A stretch of 64,000 nt of DNA from Tatumella sp. JGM118 (GTDB lineage Bacteria > Pseudomonadota > Gammaproteobacteria > Enterobacterales > Enterobacteriaceae): NCBI RefSeq assembly GCF_018257515.1, contig NZ_JAERJR010000002.1, positions 1 to 64,000 on the forward strand. Direction: 5' to 3'. Below, piece after piece: positions 9,080 to 18,450 of this stretch; position 1 is the first letter of the stretch; every line of letters begins with the position of its first letter. The position numbers were made by a program, and so were the translations under genes. Below the pieces are notes generated by a model, which was given only the letters and a program-made list of their open reading frames with translations, ran no database searches and was not told the DNA's origin.

Positions 9080-9573
9080 TGCTAATCAGCACACAGTTAA
9101 AACATCCCGGGGGGGCGAGGGTTTCCTTCCTCCCGGAACGCTGTCCTTTGATGACAATAGCGAAGAGTGCCAGCTCAGTCACAGAATATTCTGGCCCTGA
9201 CTGTGCGTACCACTAACAGGGTTACGGTGAGCCATATTTCTCCGGCTGACAGTCCTGTCGCGGACGAGTGATTCCGGTAGTCGGTCGTTAAGTCCGAAAG
9301 TGTGTCCCCATCCACCCTGAACATCATCATTTCAATGATTAGTACCGGCATTAGTCATCAGATGGGATATCGATAAACATTAAATAATAGAATGTTAACA
9401 GGGTTTTCTCTTTGTCGTTCAGTGAAGCGCCGTTAATCCGGTTGTCATTATCATAAAAGCGGCCGGTCTGAATGAGTGAAGAATGTCCTGCTGTGCAGGC
9501 CGGAATAACTGATTGCGGGCTTTTAAGGGCAATGTTAGTCTTCCGGGACTAAAACCGCATAAGTAACCGAACA
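9080..9573. other. Intergenic region between fetB and the methyltransferase
   Basis: 494 bases with no supported gene. The right half (about 9380-9560) is more AT-rich and probably holds the methyltransferase promoter. No clear -35/-10 pair was chosen. Confidence 0.45.
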
Positions 9574-10887
9574 ATGTCCCACTTAGCACATCCAACACCA
9601 GAAGAAATAAAGAGTATCAGGGAAGGGCTCGGCCTGGGGCGTGCCGAGTTTGCCAGTGTCCTCGGGATGCCAGCTCACGGTGAACAGACCGTCAGTGAAT
9701 GGGAAGCCGGCAGGATGATGCCTTCCGTGGCCAAACGTAAGGCCATCCTGAATATGGATAAAAAACTCCGGAAACATGCGCAGGAAGCCCCGTTCCGTCA
9801 GCAACCGCGGTCAGAAAGCCGGTTCACATTTATCGATCTGTTTGCCGGTGTCGGTGGGATCCGCCTGCCTTTTCAGCGTCTGGGCGGCCATTGTGTGTTC
9901 ACCTCGGAATGGGATAAATATGCCCAGAAAACCTATCTCGCAAATTACGGAGAAATGCCGGTCGGTGATATCACCCGGGTCAGGGCCACGGATATTGCCG
10001 ACCACGATGTGCTGCTGGGCGGGTTTCCCTGTCAGGCCTTTTCTCTGGCAGGGCGTAAGCAGGGCTTCAGTGATACCCGCGGAACCATGTTTTTTGAGAT
10101 CCAGCGCATCCTGGCCGCTAAAAAGCCCAAAGCGTTCCTGCTGGAGAACGTCAAACAGCTGCAGGGCCATGACAAAGGCCGTACCCTGAAGACCATTATC
10201 GATATCCTGCAGGGTAAGCATGCGCAGGCGATCCCTGACGATGTCCCGATGAGTGAAGATGCCCGGCGGGCATTGTCTGAAAAGCTGAACTACTGGGTCG
10301 ACTTCCGGGTGTTGCGGGCCAGGGATTTCGGGGCACCGCAGAACCGTGAGCGGGTCTATATTGTCGGTTTTGATAAAGACTATTTCAGCGGTGTGGATTT
10401 CGACCAGGTGTATCAGTGGCCGGACCCTCCTTGTACACCGACCCGGGTAGGGGACATTTTGTTGCAACCGCACGAACTGGCGGCACTGATTGCCAGAAAA
10501 GGCAAAGATGTCTATACCCTGTCCGATAAACTGTGGCTCGGTCATCAAAAACGACGCGCGTCACATAAGCAGCGCGGAAACGGCTTCGGTTACAGTCTGT
10601 TTAACGCCAGCAGTGAGTATACCAATACCCTCAGCGCCAGATACTATAAAGACGGTTCAGAGATACTGATCGAACAGCACGGTGAAGGGAAAAATCCGCG
10701 AAAACTGACGCCGAAAGAGTGTGCCCGTTTACAGGGATTCCCCGATGATTTTATTGTGGATGCCGTTTCCCATGGTCAGATATATAAACAGTTTGGTAAT
10801 TCTGTCTGCATGAACGTTATCGGTGCGCTGGCAGGCCAGATGATCGGGGCACTGGAGACCGCCACCCGGTTGCGGCAGGGCGAATGA
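9574..10887 (+). CDS. dcm: DNA (cytosine-5-)-methyltransferase, Dcm type, with N-terminal HTH
   Basis: 437-residue C5-cytosine methyltransferase. Residues about 8-60 form an XRE-like helix-turn-helix. The SAM-binding motif FAGVGG is at 90-95, the catalytic PCQ at 152-154 (C153), ENV at 191-193 and QNRER at 256-260, with GNSV near the C-terminus. The target-recognition region (RGNGFGY...TLSARYYKDG.EIL) closely resembles E. coli Dcm, so methylation of the inner cytosine of CCWGG is likely, with CCNGG possible. The N-terminal HTH is unlike E. coli Dcm and recalls M.SsoII-type enzymes, whose HTH controls transcription. No restriction gene or vsr is adjacent. The symbol indicates family. Confidence 0.85.
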   Translation: MSHLAHPTPEEIKSIREGLGLGRAEFASVLGMPAHGEQTVSEWEAGRMMPSVAKRKAILNMDKKLRKHAQEAPFRQQPRSESRFTFIDLFAGVGGIRLPFQRLGGHCVFTSEWDKYAQKTYLANYGEMPVGDITRVRATDIADHDVLLGGFPCQAFSLAGRKQGFSDTRGTMFFEIQRILAAKKPKAFLLENVKQLQGHDKGRTLKTIIDILQGKHAQAIPDDVPMSEDARRALSEKLNYWVDFRVLRARDFGAPQNRERVYIVGFDKDYFSGVDFDQVYQWPDPPCTPTRVGDILLQPHELAALIARKGKDVYTLSDKLWLGHQKRRASHKQRGNGFGYSLFNASSEYTNTLSARYYKDGSEILIEQHGEGKNPRKLTPKECARLQGFPDDFIVDAVSHGQIYKQFGNSVCMNVIGALAGQMIGALETATRLRQGE

Positions 10888-10917
10888 GAAGGGCGGACCT
10901 GGCGGCCCGCCTTGTGA

Positions 10918-12249
10918 TCATTCGGTCATAGAACGCGGAAGCGCATGGGGATAACCGGCCTGTGGCCGTACCGACAGACCATGCTTTTTTTCAGGTTGCA
11001 GCGCCATCATCGCCAGCATACTGCCCAGGGCAATACAGCCGGTCACGATAAACATGGCGTTATAGCCAGAGTGCTGGGCCAGCCAGCCGGAGAGCATCGG
11101 GGACAGGACCGACGAAATATTCGCAATGGCCAGTGTTATCCCGCTAAATGTCCCCACCGACGCCTTTGGCGTCACATCAATGACCACCGACCAGTACACG
11201 TTATTAACCATCGCATTAATCGCATTGCCGGCGGCCATCAGTCCAATCACCGCCGCAGCGGAGCCCGCCAGCGGGATCGCCATAAAGCAGAGTGCGGTCA
11301 GTAACAGGGCGACGACCGCGAAGGCATTGCGGGCAATCCGCAGATTATTGAATCGTTTCATCAGCGCGTCAGAAATTTTGCCACCCAGTAAGACGGTAAA
11401 ACAGGCGCCACTCCAGGGGATCATCGCCACATACCAAAGCGTGTGCAGATCATAATGAAAATTATCCTGCAGATATTTTGGCAGCCAGGTTGCCAGCGTA
11501 AAGGTGATATATAAAAAGGTAAAATAGCCCAGTGCATTACAGACCAGCGTCCGGCTGGTGAAGAATTTCCACCAGGGCAGGGCGGTACCTTCGGCGACGG
11601 ATGCGCTCTGCCCCCGTGTGATCAGGGCATGCTCGGCGGTATTCACCTTTGGATGCTGTGCGGGGCTGTCGGTATAAACGCGGGAAAACAGCAGCATCGC
11701 CAGCAGTGAAAATACGCCAAGAATAATAAACATGATCCGCCAGTCACCGGTCAGCAGGATCAGCCCGACGGTAATCGGCGCGGTCAGCATTGCACCGGCC
11801 TGGGTACTGACCAGGCCGATACTGAGCGCAAAGCCGCGTTCGTTATCCGGTGCCCACGCCGAGATGGTTTTGTTCATCAGCGCGTACGCCGGACCTTCGG
11901 AAAAACCAAATAATATACGTAGGGTGGCGAACCCCATCAGCGCGGAACCGCCAAACAGCGCCATCCCCGCCCAGGCAGTTGCAATTTCCAGCACAGACCA
12001 GCAGAGACCTGCCCATAACCAGACTTTACGAGTACCGAAACGGTCGGCCAGAAAACCGCCACATAACGACCCCAGCAGGTAGCCTATACCAAAATAACCG
12101 AGAACGGCACCCAGCTGGGTTTTATTCAGATGGTATTCCGTGGCAATGGCATTGGCGGAAAAGGATAACGCCCCCCGGTCAATATAGTTAATCAGAGCAA
12201 TGAGGAACATGAGCAGGAAGATGGTATAGCGGGCAGAAGTCGGTTTCAT
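10918..12249 (-). CDS. MFS transporter, anion:cation symporter (glucarate/phthalate-type) family
   Basis: 443-residue, twelve-helix inner-membrane carrier. Features of the ACS/phthalate permease family are FLIALINYIDRGALSFS in helix 1 and the loop 2-3 motif GGFLADRFGTRKVW. Family members import hexarates, galactonate or related organic acids with protons. The ATG at 12249 is preceded by AAGGAG at good spacing; the frame extends 12 codons further upstream without support. It converges with the methyltransferase gene and has no catabolic partner beside it, so the substrate is not known. Confidence 0.85.
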   Translation of the reverse strand: MKPTSARYTIFLLMFLIALINYIDRGALSFSANAIATEYHLNKTQLGAVLGYFGIGYLLGSLCGGFLADRFGTRKVWLWAGLCWSVLEIATAWAGMALFGGSALMGFATLRILFGFSEGPAYALMNKTISAWAPDNERGFALSIGLVSTQAGAMLTAPITVGLILLTGDWRIMFIILGVFSLLAMLLFSRVYTDSPAQHPKVNTAEHALITRGQSASVAEGTALPWWKFFTSRTLVCNALGYFTFLYITFTLATWLPKYLQDNFHYDLHTLWYVAMIPWSGACFTVLLGGKISDALMKRFNNLRIARNAFAVVALLLTALCFMAIPLAGSAAAVIGLMAAGNAINAMVNNVYWSVVIDVTPKASVGTFSGITLAIANISSVLSPMLSGWLAQHSGYNAMFIVTGCIALGSMLAMMALQPEKKHGLSVRPQAGYPHALPRSMTE

Positions 12250-12832
12250 CGCGGTGCTCCTTATTATGGCATGACTGAATGCCACGCAATATCGATGCCA
12301 TTCTTTTTACTGCCTGATTTTTATAAAGATCAGGTGAAAGTCTTTCGCAGAGGGATGCGATTTCTGCACCAGAAGAGCGCCTGATGATCCTATCGGGCGC
12401 ATTTCCGGCGCATTTGCGAACCCGATTTCCCGGCAAGCCCACCACTGAGGCGGGGTCAGATTAAGGTGGTTAATTTATTGCCTGGGTTATTTTTATAAGG
12501 CTAAGCAGAGGCGCCGGCAAATCGGGCGGTAAGAATCCCGGAAGAATTATCTTTCTTACGGGAGGTGACAACCGGCATAACATTCTTCGCCATCACCGCG
12601 CACAGAAAAGATCATTTGAAAAATAGATATAATAATCAACCTATTAAATAGATTTCTTTCACTTTGTATCAGGCAGGGTAACGCTTTCTTTAGCTGTTCC
12701 TTGTACAGTTATCCGCCAGGATAACCGGTAATTAAGACAAATAAACAGACCCGCTTATGATCATGATCAATGTGAGGTGGAGAGAATTTCACCATCATAA
12801 ATTTATCAAAATTCACCTGACGGGAAGCTGAA
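12250..12832. promoter_or_regulatory. Divergent intergenic region with candidate operator upstream of gldA
   Basis: 583 bases between divergent genes. A perfect 12-bp palindrome, TGATCATGATCA, occupies 12758-12769, followed by a GAATTT...AAATTC dyad (about 12783-12816) immediately before gldA. The AT-rich stretch 12600-12680 may contain promoters. I see no gene. The regulatory role is inferred from position only. Confidence 0.4.
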
Positions 12833-13945
12833 ATGATTAAAGAAACTAAATTACCAAGAACGGTAACATCACCGAAAAAATTCTTTATTGGCACCGATAT
12901 GTTGTCGAAAATCGATGACTTCGTGAAAGATTTTGGCGATAACACCCTTATCATTACCGATGAATTTATTCTTCCAAAAGTGGAAGAACAGGCATTACCT
13001 GCCCTGCAGGCCGCCGGACTGAAAGGATGTGCTGAAAAATTCCGCTATGAATGCTGCCGGAAAGAGATCGACCGTCTTCAGGAATGTGTCCGTGCCAGCG
13101 GAGCCAATGTTATTGCCGGGGTCGGCGGGGGCAAAACGCTGGACACCGCGAAAGCGGTTGCCTTTTATCTGAAGCTGCCGGTGGTGCTGTTCCCGACAAT
13201 CGCTTCCACCGATGCACCCTGTACTGCGCTGGCGGTCATCTATACCGAAAGCGGAGAGTTTGACGAGTATCTGTATTTACCGCAGAACCCGGATGTGGTG
13301 GTGGCCGATACCTCGATTATCGCGGCCGCACCGCTGCGTTTCTTCTCCGCCGGGGTCGGCGATGCGTTAGCGACCTATTTTGAGGCACGTGCCTGCTATG
13401 CTGCCGATGGTATCAATCTGGTGCTGCACAAACCGTCGAGGACCGGACTGGGGCTGGCAGAACTCTGCTACCGTTTGCTGAGCGAAAACATTGATGCGGC
13501 TATGGATGCTGTGGCGAACCACCTGACCACCCCGGCACTGGAGCAGACCATCGAGGCGACGATTTATCTGAGTGGTGTCGGTGCAGAGGCTGGTGGCCTG
13601 GCCGCGGCTCATGCGGTCAATAACGGTATGTCAGTGGTCCCGGATCTGCATAAAGCGCAGCACGGTGAGAAAGTCGTTTTTGGCCTGCTGACCCAGCTGG
13701 TGCTGGAAAATGCCCCGCAGGAAGAATGGGAGAATGTGGTACGTATTGTGAAAGCGGCAAAACTTCCGCTGACACTGGAAGATATGGGCCTGAAAACCTT
13801 TGCCGAATCACAATGGCGTGAAGTGGCGCGTATTGCCTGTGCGCCTGGCGATACGATGAACAATATGCCGATGGAACTGACGGTCGATGATGTCTATAAC
13901 GCGATGGTGACTGCTAATACGATTGCGCACCGGATGAAAGGCTGA
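12833..13945 (+). CDS. gldA: Glycerol dehydrogenase (NAD+, Zn-dependent)
   Basis: 370-residue iron/zinc-type alcohol dehydrogenase closely resembling E. coli GldA (367). It oxidises glycerol to dihydroxyacetone with NAD+ in the cytoplasm and also acts on 1,2-propanediol and hydroxyacetone. The nucleotide-binding GVGGGKTLDTAK is at about 96-107. Metal ligands are D177, H260 and H277, spaced exactly as D171, H254 and H271 in the E. coli enzyme. It stands alone. No dhaKLM genes are seen in the window. Confidence 0.94.
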   Translation: MIKETKLPRTVTSPKKFFIGTDMLSKIDDFVKDFGDNTLIITDEFILPKVEEQALPALQAAGLKGCAEKFRYECCRKEIDRLQECVRASGANVIAGVGGGKTLDTAKAVAFYLKLPVVLFPTIASTDAPCTALAVIYTESGEFDEYLYLPQNPDVVVADTSIIAAAPLRFFSAGVGDALATYFEARACYAADGINLVLHKPSRTGLGLAELCYRLLSENIDAAMDAVANHLTTPALEQTIEATIYLSGVGAEAGGLAAAHAVNNGMSVVPDLHKAQHGEKVVFGLLTQLVLENAPQEEWENVVRIVKAAKLPLTLEDMGLKTFAESQWREVARIACAPGDTMNNMPMELTVDDVYNAMVTANTIAHRMKG

Positions 13946-14081
13946 TTTCTGCCCTCCGTCGCCGGGACTTCTCTGGTGGCCAGGAAGGTGGAAGATATTT
14001 TCTGAAATCCCTATGACCTGTATCCGCTGACCCTGAACCGGGCGGCGGATATTTTTTTCCTCTGCCTGTTTTCGCTTATCC

Positions 14082-14226
14082 AGACTAAGTGACTAAGTGA
14101 CTAAGTGACTGACTGACTGACTAACTGACTAACTGACTAACTGACTAACTGACTAACTGACTAACTGACTAACTGACTAACTGACTAACTGACTAACTAA
14201 CTAACTAACTAACTAGCTGACTGACT
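14082..14226. repeat. 8-bp tandem repeat (GACTAACT)n
   Basis: About 145 bases of near-perfect repeat. It opens as GACTAAGT units, passes through GACT quadruplets, runs as roughly ten GACTAACT units, and ends in ACTA quadruplets. It is intergenic, between gldA and the TonB gene. The period equals that of the array at position 1, but the unit differs. Confidence 0.93.
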
Positions 14227-14802
14227 GTTCCGGCATTTTCGTGCTTCCTGACGCTATATCACTCAGGGAGTAGGGGCAGTCAATATTCCGACTCCTCACA
14301 ACCGTGGCTCTGCAGAAACCGCCGACCCCTGATCCGTTAAAATACTCCTCTCTTTCGGCCGGTTTATCCCTGGCTGACACACTGACAAAAGGCTCGCCGG
14401 ACCGTTGAGCCGCTGACTCCGTCCCCGTTTTCAGGTTGCGTCTGTTGTTAGCCCGGGGGTGAAAAAGCGCACTACAGCGCACCGGCCGGGTGCCTTTGAG
14501 GGTAGCTTATCTGTTCTTTAACCGCTATTTCAGGCTTTCCTCTTTTGCCCGTATCCGTCAATTTTGCTCCGTCCCCGATAAGCTTTTTGCCATCACTGGC
14601 TTGAGAGATAAAAGAAATCACCGAATGAGCCGGCCATATCTCCCGGACACTGTACGTATTTTACCGGCAGGCCATCAGCGGCTGTCGTTCACTCACTGAC
14701 GTTATGCCGGCCGGCGAGGCGACATAACCGGCAGCAGTATCAAAAAATTGCTCGTAAAAAAGCCAATTATTTCCGTTTGTATCTGAATGTAATGTTTTCT
14801 AT

Positions 14803-14840
14803 TGCAATCGATTATCATTTGTAAAATAATTCTCATTATC
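14803..14840 (+). promoter_or_regulatory. Candidate tandem Fur boxes upstream of TonB-receptor-protease operon
   Basis: The stretch holds overlapping ATTATCATT and ATAATTCTCATTATC elements. The best 19-mer (14822-14840) agrees with the Fur consensus at about 14 of 19 positions. It lies about 100 bases before the TonB-like gene, as expected for iron-repressed transcription. Confidence 0.75.
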
Positions 14841-14937
14841 GTTTTTATATAATGCAGTCTTATCTTTTCTCAGCCTTTTACTGAGGATGGCATCACGGCA
14901 GATAAGTCACTGCACCGTCGGCAAGAGGTAGGCGAGT

Positions 14938-15810
14938 TTGTGTAGTCTGTGGGGGCCTGAAACCGGGGGGGAGACACCCGCCAGCAATGTATGGAGGAAA
15001 GTAAAGGTTAACGCGCCTGTGATGATGTCGGTCGGTTGTCACGCCTTGCTGATCCTGGCGGTGATCACTTATGCGTCATCTCCGGTAATTATGAGCGGAG
15101 GAGGGCAGAGCAACGCGTCTTCTGACGTTAAGGAGTTCACTGCGGTGCAGTTAAGCCCGCAACCTCCCATATCACGCCCCCAGGACGGTGTGCCCGCGAC
15201 GGGTGAGACACCGAAACGAGCACCGTTACCGGTCAGTGAGCACGGAACAGTGGCTCTGCCGGCCAGTAAAAAAGTCCTGCACTCGTCAGAGAAACCTTCC
15301 ACGGCGATGCGGGCGACGCATTCCACCGGAAAAAGTGTAGCGGTCGCCCGACGGATGGCAACCGGCAGAACCCAACACGCCCCGGCACAGAGGCGGCCGC
15401 CTGTGGGTCCGGAATCAGGGCCTGCCCGCGGGAGAACATCTGACGGCGTGGCTGCGGAAAATATCGCGCGGGAGTCCCCGCAAAATACCGGTAACAGTAA
15501 CACGGCGCCGGCCCGGGCGGGAGCGGGTCAGCAGCCCCACGCCACCGTCAGAGCCTTAACCCGCAGGGTCAGCTATCCGCAGCGAGCAAAAGCGTTGGGC
15601 GTCGAGGGTAGAGTAAAGCTGCGCTTCGATGTCACCGCGGGCGGGATGGTGACTCATGTTCAAATCACAGAAGAAAATCCTGCCGGAGTCTTCAGCGGGG
15701 AGCTTTATAAAGATATCGCTCGCTGGCGCTATCTGAAAGGGGCTGCGGCCGGGGATCAGACCGTCACGATAATTTTTAAACTTAGCGGTGCGGTAGCCCT
15801 GACAGATTAA
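14938..15810 (+). CDS. Dedicated TonB-like energy transducer
   Basis: 290-residue TonB-family protein: short cytoplasmic N-terminus, one membrane helix (about residues 27-47), a long Pro/Ala/Ser/Arg-rich periplasmic spacer (about 55-205), and a C-terminal TonB domain (about 206-285) with YPQRAKALGVEGRVKLRF, typical of the family. It should pass proton-motive force to an outer-membrane receptor, presumably the one encoded 36 bases downstream. The given start is TTG, with AGAGG about ten bases upstream. GTG at 15019 or ATG at 15022 would still keep most of the helix and is an alternative. It is a second TonB rather than the housekeeping gene, judging from its operon position. It recalls FusB of the ferredoxin-uptake system. 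Confidence 0.85.
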   Translation: MCSLWGPETGGETPASNVWRKVKVNAPVMMSVGCHALLILAVITYASSPVIMSGGGQSNASSDVKEFTAVQLSPQPPISRPQDGVPATGETPKRAPLPVSEHGTVALPASKKVLHSSEKPSTAMRATHSTGKSVAVARRMATGRTQHAPAQRRPPVGPESGPARGRTSDGVAAENIARESPQNTGNSNTAPARAGAGQQPHATVRALTRRVSYPQRAKALGVEGRVKLRFDVTAGGMVTHVQITEENPAGVFSGELYKDIARWRYLKGAAAGDQTVTIIFKLSGAVALTD

Positions 15811-15846
15811 TAAATTTTTATCACTTAACTTCTTTGGGAATACTTC

Positions 15847-18390
15847 GTGGGAAACAAATTAACCTATATCGCGGCAATGGTTTTATTGCCGGGAGCGGCG
15901 TTCGGCCTGGAAAATCCCCCCGCTGATACCACGGCGGAGGAGCAGACACAGGAAGACACTATCCTGGTACGCACGACACCGACCAGTCAGTCGATGGGAA
16001 CGCAGATACTCGATAAAACACAGATAAATCAGTTCCCGACCGGAAACGGAAGTGTGCCGGAGTTACTGAAACATAATCCCGCGGTCCGCTTTGCTAATAC
16101 CACCGACAGCAGCACTACCCCTGGCGAAATCGCCCCGGAAAATGTCTCTTTCCACGGCGAAAAATTTTATAACAATAATTTCACCATTGACGGTCTGTCG
16201 AATAATAATACGGTGAATCCCGGGGCGAATGGCGGCGAATTCTCTGCAACTCCGGACGGCTATTCTCCCACCGACCTGCCCGCGGGCGGAACGCAGTCAT
16301 TCTGGGTAAATTCCGAACTTATCGACCAGTTGGAGGTATTCGACAGCAATATCTCGGCGAAATATGGCGGATTTACCGGCGGTGTGGTCGATGCCCGGCT
16401 GAAAGATCCGCAAACCGGACGTGCCTCCGGCCGGATAGCGTATCGCACAACCCGTTCATCCTGGACACGGTATCATACGGATGCGAATGAGACAGAAGAC
16501 TTTGATACCGCGACCAGCCTGACCCGTCAGCCGCAATTCAGAAAAGAAACCTACTCTGTCTCGGTTAACCAGCCACTCAGCGATAACGCGGCGTTGCTGT
16601 TCGCCTATAACCGTCAGGAATCGACGATCCCCTATTACCAGAGTTACCTGGGGGAGTGGAGCAACCAGAAACGGCTGTCAGAAACCTATTTACTGAAAGG
16701 GACCTATCTGGCCGATAATGGCGACACACTCCGCCTGACCGGGATGTATTCGCCGCATTCTTCGGAATATTATAAAGCCAACGTTAAGAACGGTGCCTTT
16801 ACCAATACGGGGGGCGGCTACCGTCTGAATACGGAGTGGGAACATCTGACCGGCTGGGGGAAAGTGACCAGCCTGGCGGGTTATCAGTATGAACAAAATA
16901 AAATTTCTCATCAGTCAGATCAGTTACTCACCTGGTATAAATCCTATGCTTCGGCAGGTTTTGTGTCTGATGCTATTGACTGGGTCAGTTCACCGGCCAC
17001 TAAAAATTACCAGACATCTTTGATTGGCGGTTACGGCACCTATTCCACAGAGAAACGCACTCTCACGCTGAAACAGGATTACGAACTTAACCCGCTGATG
17101 TCGGGGCCGGTGGCACATCAGATTGATGCTGGCTGGGAGATTGACCGCTACACTGCGCGGTATAAACGTTTTAATGATGTCACCCTGTCACGGGGGGTGG
17201 CAACGGTGGATACCGGGGTTGATTGTCAGTCCGGTGATAGTTACTGCATCAATGGTGAGCAATATTTTAAGAACCTGACGGTCTATCCGGCGCGGGAGGT
17301 TTCTGCCAGTTATACAGATTATGCAGTCTATATGCAGGACAGCATGAGCTTAGGCAGGCTGGAAGTCACACCTGGCGCCCGTGCTCAGTATGATGATTTC
17401 CTTAAAAATCTCACCCTGGCACCGCGTCTGGCCGCGTCTTATGATCTGTCGGATGACCATTCCACCCGACTGTTTGGCGGAGCTAACCGCTATTACGGCC
17501 AGAGCCTGCTGGCGTATCAGTTACGCCAGGGGATCAGCAGCTATTCGGTACGCACCCGCAGCAGCGCCTCCGGGGCCTGGAGTGAGGGAGGGCTTAAGAC
17601 TGCCTCCATTGATTATGCCACGTCATCCCTGAAAACCCCTTACAGCGATGAGTTATCCCTGGGTATTTCACAGCGACTACTGAACTCGGTATGGACGCTA
17701 AAATGGGTTAACCGTCAGGGTAAAGATCAGTTTGGCCGACAGACGGTAACGAATGATGCCGGTGAGCGGGCTTATATTCTGGCTAACAATGCCAGAACCC
17801 GTGGTAATACCTTTTCACTGACCGGCGAGCCTGTCAGTCCGAAAACCTTTTCCTGGGGAGAAATGCGCTGGTCGGCGGGGGCCAGTTATACAAAAAATAA
17901 ATCCAGCTCACAAAGTTATTACGATGTCAGCGATACCGATGACAATAAAGTGATCTTCGGTGGCCGGTTAATGGATAAAGGCGAAATGGATGCGCTGGAT
18001 TTCAATACTCCCTGGACGGCCTTCGTGAACCTGAATACTTATTTCCCCGCGTTACGGCTTAACTGGAACCAGAACCTGGGCTACACCGCCGGATATCGTG
18101 GCTACACCACTACCTCCGTCAGTTGCCCGGCAGAAGGCAGCGTCTGCGGAAATTATCAGGGTGATGCCACTCGTTATGACCAGACCCGGTACAAAGATTA
18201 TTTCTCATATGACTGGCATTTCAGTTACCTGCAACCGACCTACGGCCAGCAGAGTCTTGAGCTGACGCTCGATGTGATTAACGTACTGGATAATGTTATC
18301 GCCGCCTCTCAAACCACTGGCAGTAGCAGTAAAACGGTGACGTATAAAACAGGTCGTCAGTTCTGGCTGGGTGTGGCTTACAACTGGTAA
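15847..18390 (+). CDS. TonB-dependent outer-membrane receptor (Fus/YddB-type context)
   Basis: 847-residue outer-membrane receptor. The signal peptide ends near AAFG (about residue 20), and a TonB-box-like segment (EDTILVR) lies near residue 38. The plug domain spans about 45-200, including the FHGEKFYNNNFTIDG segment. A large beta-barrel ends in the aromatic terminus YNW. Cysteine pairs in loops (for example CQSGDSYC near 458 and CPAEGSVC near 758) suggest disulfide-closed extracellular loops. The start is GTG with GGGAA upstream. It lies between a private TonB and an M16 protease, so import of an iron-bearing protein or peptide is more likely than a simple siderophore. The ligand is unknown. 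Confidence 0.87.
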   Translation: MGNKLTYIAAMVLLPGAAFGLENPPADTTAEEQTQEDTILVRTTPTSQSMGTQILDKTQINQFPTGNGSVPELLKHNPAVRFANTTDSSTTPGEIAPENVSFHGEKFYNNNFTIDGLSNNNTVNPGANGGEFSATPDGYSPTDLPAGGTQSFWVNSELIDQLEVFDSNISAKYGGFTGGVVDARLKDPQTGRASGRIAYRTTRSSWTRYHTDANETEDFDTATSLTRQPQFRKETYSVSVNQPLSDNAALLFAYNRQESTIPYYQSYLGEWSNQKRLSETYLLKGTYLADNGDTLRLTGMYSPHSSEYYKANVKNGAFTNTGGGYRLNTEWEHLTGWGKVTSLAGYQYEQNKISHQSDQLLTWYKSYASAGFVSDAIDWVSSPATKNYQTSLIGGYGTYSTEKRTLTLKQDYELNPLMSGPVAHQIDAGWEIDRYTARYKRFNDVTLSRGVATVDTGVDCQSGDSYCINGEQYFKNLTVYPAREVSASYTDYAVYMQDSMSLGRLEVTPGARAQYDDFLKNLTLAPRLAASYDLSDDHSTRLFGGANRYYGQSLLAYQLRQGISSYSVRTRSSASGAWSEGGLKTASIDYATSSLKTPYSDELSLGISQRLLNSVWTLKWVNRQGKDQFGRQTVTNDAGERAYILANNARTRGNTFSLTGEPVSPKTFSWGEMRWSAGASYTKNKSSSQSYYDVSDTDDNKVIFGGRLMDKGEMDALDFNTPWTAFVNLNTYFPALRLNWNQNLGYTAGYRGYTTTSVSCPAEGSVCGNYQGDATRYDQTRYKDYFSYDWHFSYLQPTYGQQSLELTLDVINVLDNVIAASQTTGSSSKTVTYKTGRQFWLGVAYNW

Positions 18391-18450
18391 CCGGCTGATG
18401 GGCTTACGTGAGAGTGATACCGCAAGGCTGCGGCAAAGGATAATCCGGGA

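Larger units (their letters stand above)
13946..14937. other. Nearly 1-kb intergenic region with repeat array and iron-type promoter
   Basis: Contains the 8-bp tandem array (14082-14226) and Fur-like sites (14803-14840), annotated separately. Short open frames on both strands between 14213 and 14699 do not resemble known proteins and have no convincing ribosome sites. They are not called. Confidence 0.5.

Noticed and set aside
14082..14226. CRISPR array
   Set aside because: Units are only eight bases with no spacers and no cas genes nearby. It is a simple tandem repeat.
14213..14699. Short opposing open frames downstream of the octamer array
   Set aside because: One begins inside repeat DNA, composition is not gene-like, and no homology is recognised.
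14938..15810. The TonB-like gene as the housekeeping tonB
   Set aside because: It lies 36 bases before a receptor gene and behind its own Fur-like sites, which fits a dedicated partner better than the general TonB.
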